From: Pokkaliibacter sp046614695
GTDB lineage: Bacteria > Pseudomonadota > Gammaproteobacteria > Pseudomonadales > Balneatricaceae
Length of the DNA: 64,000 nt
Direction: 5' to 3'
Assembly (NCBI RefSeq): GCF_046614695.1
Contig: NZ_JBKKHQ010000001.1
Location: 186,001 to 250,000 of the forward strand
Each line of letters begins with the position of its first letter. The stretch's first letter is position 1. The position numbers were made by a program, and so were the translations under genes. Positions 43,197-49,842 of the stretch are shown here, in pieces. Below the pieces are notes generated by a model, which saw nothing but the letters and a program-made list of their open reading frames with translations, searched no databases and was not told the origin of the DNA.

Positions 43197-43310
43197 TCTC
43201 GTTTCTGGGATCAGATAATGTGGAAGAGAGAGCCTCTCGTTCACCGAAAAAGCCACTAGACTATAACCCCAGCATTGCTGGACATTTAATTAACGCTGTG
43301 AGGACAGACT

Positions 43311-44183
43311 ATGTTCACGGGATCGATTACCGCACTTGTAACGCCTTTCACTAATGGTGAGCTTGATGTGAAGGCGCTCAAGAAACTGGTGCGCTATCAG
43401 ATTGATAATGGCAGCCACGGACTGGTGCCCGTCGGTACGACTGGCGAATCCCCGACTCTCAGTGAAGAAGAACATAAGCGAGTCATCGAAGTCACCGTGA
43501 GTGAAGTCGCTGGCCAGATTCCGGTCATTGCCGGCGCAGGCAGTAACAACCCTATCGAAGCGATCAAATACTCCCATCATGCCCAGCAAGCCGGTGCTGA
43601 TGCGACCCTGCATGTTGCCGGCTACTACAACCGCCCCAATCAGGAAGGCCTGTACCAGCACTTTCGCCAGGTGCATGACGAAACCGCCCTGCCTATCATT
43701 CTTTACAACATTCCGCCCCGCACAATTGTGGGTCTTGATGTTGACACGGTGGCTCGTCTGGCTGAACTGCCGCGTATCGTAGGCATCAAGGATGCCACCG
43801 GTGATGTGACTCGCGTCTTGAGTGAGCGCGCCCGCATTTCCAAGGAATTCAGCTACCTGTCCGGCGATGATATCGCCAGCGTGGCCTACGCCGTTGGCGG
43901 TGGAATGGGCTGTATTTCAGTCACAGCCAACGTTGCCCCCAAACTGATTTCTCAGCTCAATACCCTGTGTCTGGAGGGCAAGTTCACTGAAGCTCGTGCG
44001 CTGCAGGATACTTTGGTGCCTCTGCATAAATCCCTGTTTATGGAACCGAATCCAGCGGGAGCGAAATACGCCGCATCCTTACTTGGGCTGTGCGAAGCCA
44101 ATTGCCGTCTACCCGTTGTTGCACTCCAGGACAGCACCAAAGCTGCGATCAAATCCGCCATGGCAGGACTGGGTCTTATCTAG
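43311..44183 (+). CDS. dapA: 4-hydroxy-tetrahydrodipicolinate synthase
   Basis: Condenses pyruvate with aspartate semialdehyde, the first step specific to lysine and diaminopimelate. The 290-aa TIM-barrel protein has TTGESPTLSEEEHKRVIE, the catalytic Y132 in IILYNIPPRT and the Schiff-base lysine K160 in IVGIKDATGDV. All active-site residues are present and the length is normal. GAGGAC precedes the ATG. It is monocistronic with a strong terminator. Confidence 0.96.
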   Translation: MFTGSITALVTPFTNGELDVKALKKLVRYQIDNGSHGLVPVGTTGESPTLSEEEHKRVIEVTVSEVAGQIPVIAGAGSNNPIEAIKYSHHAQQAGADATLHVAGYYNRPNQEGLYQHFRQVHDETALPIILYNIPPRTIVGLDVDTVARLAELPRIVGIKDATGDVTRVLSERARISKEFSYLSGDDIASVAYAVGGGMGCISVTANVAPKLISQLNTLCLEGKFTEARALQDTLVPLHKSLFMEPNPAGAKYAASLLGLCEANCRLPVVALQDSTKAAIKSAMAGLGLI

Positions 44184-44204
44184 TCTTATTCTGATTGCCT
44201 AAAC

Positions 44205-44233
44205 AAAAACGACAGCAGAAGGCTGTCGTTTTT
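44205..44233. terminator. dapA terminator (bidirectional)
   Basis: AAAAACGACAGC / GCTGTCGTTTTT forms a 12-bp perfect stem with a 5-base loop, followed by TCTTTTC. It also fits the end of the convergent PepSY gene. Confidence 0.95.
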
Positions 44234-44246
44234 TCTTTTCATCCAT

Positions 44247-45632
44247 TTAACCCGGTTGCACTTCACGCCGGTCTGCAGTTGCCAGCAACGTTCTGACAAT
44301 ATCGATCAGGATAAAGCCAATCAGGCTGACTCCCATGACCGGTAAACACCAGCCCAGTATCCCGGCGATAAACAGCACCAACGCACGACCTAAATAGCCA
44401 AGCTTTAGCCAGCTTTCCAACAGTGTCTTGAGTGGGGCGCCTGCAGGTGGGCGTCGCTTCCACCACAAACGGTAACCGGTGATGATCAGCAGCATCATCG
44501 TAATACCGAAGGCCGCCAGAATCAGCTGATTGGGCAGACCAAATAACACGCCCATGTGGGCATCAATTCCCCATCGAATCAGCTTGGCAATCAGCGGGAA
44601 TGTGGCAAAGTCCGCTCGGCTGGTAATGTGCCCGGTTGCGCCATCAATCGCGACGGTATCGACCTGCGTCGGCCATGAACGGTCCACTTCCCGAACCAGC
44701 CATGCCTGGTCGGCTTTATGAGGAGGCCTGATCTCCAGCAGATTAGCGTCAATGCCACCTTTTCTGGCTATCGTCAGAATGCCATCAAACGCATCCGGCG
44801 CGACTGAAAAAGGCTCAACCGGATTAGCAATCTGCATGGCGTTGTGATCATGATGCGCCGCGACAGGGGTGTTACACGCACTGGTTTGAAGATTGCGCGA
44901 TACCGAAGGCGTCACCCAATTAAGCTCGGTACGCAGGGAATCAATTCGGTCACCCGCCCATTTTGACCATGTTAGCCCCGTCGCGGAGAAGAATAGCAAA
45001 CCCAGGGCAATCCAAAGCCCCATCAAGCTGTGATTGCGCTGGCGTTTCAGTCCCTCATTCTTTGAGCCTTTCGCTTTGGCCAGTTTCCGGCGCTGCTGTA
45101 GCCACAGCCCGATACCTGCCAATGCTGCAATCCACATCCACGAGGCGGCAAGCTCACTGTAGTTTCGGCCAATATCTCCCAGCAGCAGATTGCGATGAAG
45201 GTAATCCAGGGTGGTACGAAGTGGTAATACGCCACTGGTGCCGTATACCGTCATATCGCCTTTCACTGCCAGTGTGACCGGATCAATGAAAATCGCGCGC
45301 GATTCAGAACTGCCAAGCCCCGCTTCGCTGTACATGACCCGGGACGTGGACCCGGGGTTGAGACCCGGACGGACGGCAAAAAGGCTGGCATTCGACCCGA
45401 CCACTTTTTGCGCGGCTTCTATCTGTGCCGCTATCGGTTGAGGCTCACCCACAGATGTTGTAGTCAGCGCATCGCTGTACCACCAGTTTTCTATCTGTGG
45501 TGTCAGAACGTAAAGGGTGCCAGTTAACGCGGCGATAAACAGAAAAGGACCAATAAACAGACCAATATAAAAATGAAGTCGCGCTAATAATCCCATCCAG
45601 TGGGCGCGCGGTGTTGCAGGCGTGGCTGACAT
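44247..45632 (-). CDS. PepSY-associated membrane protein (PepSY_TM)
   Basis: A 461-aa membrane protein with an N-terminal helix (ARLHFYIGLFIGPFLFIAALTGTLYVL), large PepSY-type periplasmic parts (RVMYSEAGLGSSESRAIFIDPVTLAVKGDM), an HSLMGLWIALGLLFFSATGLTWSKW helix, and two more helices near the C-terminus ending in a Leu-rich segment. Family members are often found with TonB-dependent receptors and are linked to iron or siderophore reduction. It starts 10 bp after the DUF2946 gene. No receptor gene is next to it here. Confidence 0.85.
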   Translation of the reverse strand: MSATPATPRAHWMGLLARLHFYIGLFIGPFLFIAALTGTLYVLTPQIENWWYSDALTTTSVGEPQPIAAQIEAAQKVVGSNASLFAVRPGLNPGSTSRVMYSEAGLGSSESRAIFIDPVTLAVKGDMTVYGTSGVLPLRTTLDYLHRNLLLGDIGRNYSELAASWMWIAALAGIGLWLQQRRKLAKAKGSKNEGLKRQRNHSLMGLWIALGLLFFSATGLTWSKWAGDRIDSLRTELNWVTPSVSRNLQTSACNTPVAAHHDHNAMQIANPVEPFSVAPDAFDGILTIARKGGIDANLLEIRPPHKADQAWLVREVDRSWPTQVDTVAIDGATGHITSRADFATFPLIAKLIRWGIDAHMGVLFGLPNQLILAAFGITMMLLIITGYRLWWKRRPPAGAPLKTLLESWLKLGYLGRALVLFIAGILGWCLPVMGVSLIGFILIDIVRTLLATADRREVQPG

Positions 45633-45642
45633 AGTGTGGCTC

Positions 45643-46029
45643 TCAGGTAAAAGAAGTGACTCTGTGGTTTTTGTTAACGGCGTTCACTACAGGTGGCCCG
45701 CGAGCGGTGTAAAGAAAGCTTCTGTGAGGTGCTATAGCCTTGATGACTGAGATTGCCACGCTGGATGAAGGGCAATCCGTGGCGATGCCTGACCAGAGTG
45801 GTGGCAAATCTGCCGTCAAATGACCAAGCAGCGTGCAATAACCGCACGCATCAAGGGAGTTTGCCTTGTGGTCATGAGTGCTCAGGCTTTCTGTGTCTGC
45901 ATGACAGTGCATCGTCATACCGGGTTTCATCAACTGACTTATGACGGGCATGGCGTAGAGCAGCATCATTGCCAGTAGCGCAACAAAAGCGAATGAACGA
46001 GACTGTTTTTGCAGAGAAACGGGAGGCAT
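45643..46029 (-). CDS. DUF2946-family protein
   Basis: A 128-aa protein with one hydrophobic segment (FAFVALLAMMLLYAMPVISQLM), a Cys/His-rich region (MTMHCHADTE, HDHKANSLDACGYCTLLGH) and a Pro-rich end. The CGYCxLLxH motif marks the DUF2946 family, often encoded with copper- or iron-related membrane proteins. The motifs suggest metal binding but this is not proven. The ATG at 46029 is taken; the frame opens with a TTG at 46050. It is coupled to the PepSY gene. Confidence 0.75.
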   Translation of the reverse strand: MPPVSLQKQSRSFAFVALLAMMLLYAMPVISQLMKPGMTMHCHADTESLSTHDHKANSLDACGYCTLLGHLTADLPPLWSGIATDCPSSSVAISVIKAIAPHRSFLYTARGPPVVNAVNKNHRVTSFT

Positions 46030-46366
46030 TCGGTAACCGGTCAATGGCAAGCGCAGGCATCATAGCAGCCATTCCACAGCGAGCCCTGCGACATATCAGC
46101 GCACCCTGCTCCACCAATGCATGACTTCTTGCAGCACATGAGTGGCCACATCGGGTTGGCGTCACCATAGGTAACTAAGACAATGAAATCGGCGACAGGC
46201 AACGAACAAAATAATGCTTAATTTTTGTTCAATCTTTGCAGAGTTTGGCCGATAAGCAGATTGAGGCGTATACCGGCTTGAGGCAGTCGGGGTCGTGATC
46301 AGGCAAGCGTGCTCCTAACACGTCAATGGCCTGAAACTCACCATGTACCAATAAGGTAGGGACTCT
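46030..46366. other. Gap of 337 bp between DUF2946 and DUF5610 genes
   Basis: This divergent region contains the AT-rich dyad at 46204-46230. I see no RNA gene and no clear Fur-type box. Promoters of both genes should lie here. Confidence 0.5.
46204..46230. promoter_or_regulatory. AT-rich dyad in the divergent DUF2946/DUF5610 region
   Basis: GAACAAAA and TTTTGTTC are exact inverted copies separated by 11 AT-rich bases. The dyad lies about 136 bp before the DUF5610 start and 175 bp before the DUF2946 start. It lacks the GC-rich stem of a terminator and is better read as an operator. Confidence 0.4.
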
Positions 46367-47017
46367 ATGAAAATCAGCAATTATCAGGACACCGCGAGCC
46401 TGCCGAGCCAGGCCTCCACAACGGCAAAAACCAAGCAGGCGGAGAAAGAGTCTGGTGGCATTAACGGTATCACCAGCATGGAAGACAACCAGAACCAGAT
46501 TAATCGTAAGCTGATGGAGTCAGTCTATACCGGCTCTGTCGGTAACAGCTCCGGCGCACTTGAACTCGCTTTTAAAACGGTGATGGACCGTATCAGCGAA
46601 GCGGTTGATGGCGATAGCACCAGTACTGATGACAGTTCCTCAGAGACGTCATCCACTACAGGCACCAGTGCGACCAATCCTTATCAGACCAGCCAGCAGG
46701 ATGATTACTGGTCACCTGAAAATACCGCCAAGCGTATTGTCAGCTTCGGTACCAGTTTCTTCGAAAGTTATATGAAGAACCATCCGGAGAAAGATCTGGA
46801 TACGGCGCTCACTGATTTTGTCGATCTGATTGGGGGCGGTATTGATAAGGGCTTTTCAGATGCCAAGGATGTGCTCGACAAGATGGGGAAACTCGAAGGT
46901 GATGTCTCCAGCAATATCGACTCTACCTACGATTTAGTTCAGAAAGGCCTACAGGACTTTATCGATAGTTATTCCAAAGACAGTGACTCCGGCGATACCA
47001 GCTCTTCTGACGACTAA
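46367..47017 (+). CDS. DUF5610-domain protein
   Basis: A 216-aa acidic protein without signal peptide. The middle is low-complexity Ser/Thr/Asp (DGDSTSTDDSSSETSSTTGTS). The C-terminal DUF5610 domain reads TAKRIVSFGTSFFESYMKNHPEKDLDTALTDFVDLIGGGIDKGFSDAKDVLDKMGKLEGDVSSNIDSTYDLVQKGLQDFID. The tail is again acidic (SDSGDTSSSDD). The function of this family is unknown. It stands alone, flanked by a dyad upstream and a strong terminator downstream. Confidence 0.82.
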   Translation: MKISNYQDTASLPSQASTTAKTKQAEKESGGINGITSMEDNQNQINRKLMESVYTGSVGNSSGALELAFKTVMDRISEAVDGDSTSTDDSSSETSSTTGTSATNPYQTSQQDDYWSPENTAKRIVSFGTSFFESYMKNHPEKDLDTALTDFVDLIGGGIDKGFSDAKDVLDKMGKLEGDVSSNIDSTYDLVQKGLQDFIDSYSKDSDSGDTSSSDD

Positions 47018-47035
47018 TCACGGTATTTCTGCCAC

Positions 47036-47074
47036 AAAAAAGCCCGGCGCTTATTACTAAGCCCGGGCTTTTTT
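47036..47074. terminator. Bidirectional terminator between the DUF5610 gene and fruA
   Basis: AAAAAAGCCCGG / CCGGGCTTTTTT forms a 12-bp stem with a 15-base loop between two converging genes. Confidence 0.93.
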
Positions 47075-47089
47075 CATTGAGTGACGGAA

Positions 47090-48877
47090 TCAGGCAGTGG
47101 CTGCTTCCGCTTTGTTGGCTGCCGCTTGCTTGAGCAGCATGTAGCCGACGCCTGTGATCAGCGAGCCAATCACGATGGTGCCGATATACAGGCCAACATG
47201 GGTAATGGCATTCGGAATAAACAGTACGAAGATACCGCCGTGAGGCGCCATCAGCTCGGCATTGACCAGCATGGACAGTGCACCTGTCACCGCGCCGCCG
47301 ACCATACAGCAAGGAATGACGCGCAGCGGATCACGAGCGGCAAACGGAATCGCCCCTTCAGAGATAAAGCACAGACCCAGCACGAAAGACGCTTTACCGG
47401 CTTCCTGCTCCTGAGCAGTGAAACGGTTCTTCGCCAGGAAAGTCGCGATGCCCATGCCGATGGCAGGCACCATGCCGGATGCCATAACCGCCGCCATCGG
47501 CGCATAGGTTTGGCTTGCCAGAAGACCAACACCGAAGGTGTACGCCGCTTTATTAACCGGGCCACCCAGGTCAAAGCACATCATGGCGCCGATAATCACG
47601 CCCAGCAGTACTGCGTTGGTGGAACCCATGCTCTTCAGGAATTCGGTCATCGCCGCCATCACCGAGGCCACAGGGCCGCCGATCACGTAGATCATGATCA
47701 GGCCGGTCACCAGGGTGGCAATCAGCGGGATGATCAGAATAGGCTTCAGGGCTTCAAGATTCTTCGGTAACTTGACGTTATCCACCAGGAACTTAGCGGC
47801 GTAACCGGCAATAAAACCCGCGACGATACCACCAAGGAAACCCGCACCAATGCTGCTGGCGAGCATACCGCCGACCATGCCGGGCGCGATACCGGGGCGA
47901 TCAGCGATGGAGTAAGCGATATAACCTGCCAATACCGGAATCATCAGGGCGAAGGCCGAGCCACCACCGATTTTCATTAGCGCCGCTGCCAGCGTACCTT
48001 CGACCTTGAAAGCCTCGATACCGAAGACAAACGACAGCGCGATGATCAAACCACCGGCGACGACCATCGGCAGCATGAAGGACACGCCGGTCATCAAGTG
48101 CTTGTAGGCACCGGTTTTTTCTTTCTTAAAGACTTTTTTCACTTCGCCATCGGCAGAAGTGGCACCGGAAGCAGAAGCGCCCTGCTCTACACTGGCTTCA
48201 CTTAATGCCAGACGGATAACCTCATCGGACTTTTTCAGGGCATTGCCGGTGCTGGTGCGATAGATCGGCTTACCGGCAAACTCGGCGCCGTCGACTTCGA
48301 TATCGACCGCGAGAATCACCAGATCGGCCGAGGCAATATCACTCTCGGTGAGCTTGTTGCCACTGCCGACGCTACCACGGGTTTCGACTTTAATCTGGTG
48401 GCCAGCTTTACGGCCAGCCGCTTCCAGCGCTTCGGCCGCCATAAAGGTATGGGCGACCCCCGTTGGGCAGGCTGTCACCGCGACGATTTTCTTCGATGCG
48501 CCAGAGGCTGCAATCGCAGGGGCCGCCGCTGATACCGGAGCGCTGACGGGAGCTGCCTGACCGCTCTGCACGCTCGCCTGAGACATGGCCTTCTGCAGCC
48601 ATTCGATCGGCGAGCTCATCACTTCACTGATACTGCCGCGATACACCGGCTTGCCCGCGAAGCGCGACACATCCACCTTGCCGTCGGCGGCGATAATCAC
48701 CGCATCGGCAGAGGCAATTTGTGAAGAACTGAACGGCTGATGAGGCTGCACGGAGGAATGCACCTCCAGCGCCACTTCAAGATTCAGCGCCGCCGCCGCG
48801 CGTTGTAATGCGGTGGCAGCCATGTGGCTGGTCGTCATGCCGCTTGGGCATTGGGTGACAATCAATAGGGAATTCAT
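47090..48877 (-). CDS. fruA: PTS fructose transporter EIIBC
   Basis: A 595-aa fructose permease. Two IIB-type domains are present: VTQCPSGMTTSHMAATAL with a Cys near residue 10, and VTACPTGVAHTFMAAEAL, the usual phosphorylated IIB cysteine. They are followed by a linker and the IIC membrane domain (LMTGVSFMLPMVVAGGLIIAL, GFLGGIVAGFIAGYAAKF, FISEGAIPFAARDPLRVIP). It phosphorylates fructose to fructose-1-phosphate during uptake. Its ATG overlaps the fruK stop in an ATGA. It is the last gene of fruB-fruK-fruA. Confidence 0.96.
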   Translation of the reverse strand: MNSLLIVTQCPSGMTTSHMAATALQRAAAALNLEVALEVHSSVQPHQPFSSSQIASADAVIIAADGKVDVSRFAGKPVYRGSISEVMSSPIEWLQKAMSQASVQSGQAAPVSAPVSAAAPAIAASGASKKIVAVTACPTGVAHTFMAAEALEAAGRKAGHQIKVETRGSVGSGNKLTESDIASADLVILAVDIEVDGAEFAGKPIYRTSTGNALKKSDEVIRLALSEASVEQGASASGATSADGEVKKVFKKEKTGAYKHLMTGVSFMLPMVVAGGLIIALSFVFGIEAFKVEGTLAAALMKIGGGSAFALMIPVLAGYIAYSIADRPGIAPGMVGGMLASSIGAGFLGGIVAGFIAGYAAKFLVDNVKLPKNLEALKPILIIPLIATLVTGLIMIYVIGGPVASVMAAMTEFLKSMGSTNAVLLGVIIGAMMCFDLGGPVNKAAYTFGVGLLASQTYAPMAAVMASGMVPAIGMGIATFLAKNRFTAQEQEAGKASFVLGLCFISEGAIPFAARDPLRVIPCCMVGGAVTGALSMLVNAELMAPHGGIFVLFIPNAITHVGLYIGTIVIGSLITGVGYMLLKQAAANKAEAATA

Positions 48878-49842
48878 ACGCTCTCCTCAAGGGAAAACAT
48901 CAGTGGGGTTACTGATACTTGTTGTTGTAATTGCTCGAGTCGGTCGGGGTCAGAGACACCGACGCCCACCTGATTTACTGCCAATGCTGCCACGGCGGTT
49001 GCCAGACGCAGCACCTCCGGAATGGCCTGCCGGGCGACGAGCCCATGGGTCAAACCGGCTACCAGACTGTCGCCCGCACCGACGGTACTGACGACATCAA
49101 TTTTCGGCGAAATGGCCTGCCAGGCGCCCTCGCGGGAATACCAGCGCACGCCCTTTTCACCATCACTCAGCACCACATGGGTAATGCCCTGTTTGAGCAT
49201 TTCCCGCACGGCCTGTTCCTGATCCTGCTGCTCAGGCAGTTCACGTCCTGCCCACTGTTCCAGCTCTTCCACATTGGGTTTGATGAGCCACGGCGCGGCA
49301 GATACCGCTGCCATCAGCGCCTTGCCGCTGGTATCCAGCACCACGCGCTTTCCGGCCTGATGTAATGTATTGATCAGATGGTGATAGGTATCCGCGGCCA
49401 GCCCTCGCGGCAAACTGCCACTTAAAACGAACACATCCGAGCCTGCTTCCAGCGCTTCCAGCTGCTGATTGAGTGCCGCTTTGGTGTCATCACTGACGAT
49501 GATGCCGGGCAGATTAATGTCGGTGACGCGGCCACCCGTTTCCGAGAGTTTGACGTTCACCCGGGTGCTGCCCGCTTCATAAATAAAGCGATTATCAAAG
49601 CCGCGTTCATGAAACAGTTCATCAAAAGCCGCGCGATTTTCCTGACCGAGAATGCCACTGACCGTGACCTGATTGCCCAGATCAGACAGCACCATTGCAA
49701 CGTTAATACCTTTGCCCGCCGGACGCAGATTGCCATCGTGCGCGAGGTTCACTTCACCAGGCTGCAACTCACCGAGCTGGACGGTTAAATCCAGTGCGGG
49801 GTTCAGTGTCAGTGTCGTAATAGGTTTGTTTGGGCTAGTCAT
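48874..49842 (-). CDS. fruK: 1-phosphofructokinase
   Basis: Phosphorylates fructose-1-phosphate to fructose-1,6-bisphosphate. The 322-aa PfkB-family protein starts TTLTLNPALDLTVQLGELQPGEVN and has NLRPAGKGINVAMVLSDLG. The anion-hole motif with the catalytic Asp is STVGAGDSLVAGLTHGL. The ATG at 49842 lies inside the end of fruB (8-base overlap); the longer frame to 49929 is not needed. It is coupled to fruA downstream. Confidence 0.95.
   Translation of the reverse strand: MTSPNKPITTLTLNPALDLTVQLGELQPGEVNLAHDGNLRPAGKGINVAMVLSDLGNQVTVSGILGQENRAAFDELFHERGFDNRFIYEAGSTRVNVKLSETGGRVTDINLPGIIVSDDTKAALNQQLEALEAGSDVFVLSGSLPRGLAADTYHHLINTLHQAGKRVVLDTSGKALMAAVSAAPWLIKPNVEELEQWAGRELPEQQDQEQAVREMLKQGITHVVLSDGEKGVRWYSREGAWQAISPKIDVVSTVGAGDSLVAGLTHGLVARQAIPEVLRLATAVAALAVNQVGVGVSDPDRLEQLQQQVSVTPLMFSLEESV

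Larger units (their letters stand above)
42965..43310 (+). other. Gap of 346 bp before dapA: structured leader or small RNA candidate
   Basis: The stretch holds two hairpins (GGGCTGCAG at 42999 with CTGCAGTCC at 43020; CAGTTCT at 43038 with AGAACTG at 43048), a mini-ORF and a terminator-like hairpin. The last 110 bases before dapA should hold a promoter or the end of a leader. No tRNA or known riboswitch was recognised. Confidence 0.5.

Noticed and set aside
43065..43256. 63-codon minus-strand ORF between the dioxygenase gene and dapA
   Set aside because: It runs through the terminator hairpin on the opposite strand, has no family features and no good ribosome binding site.
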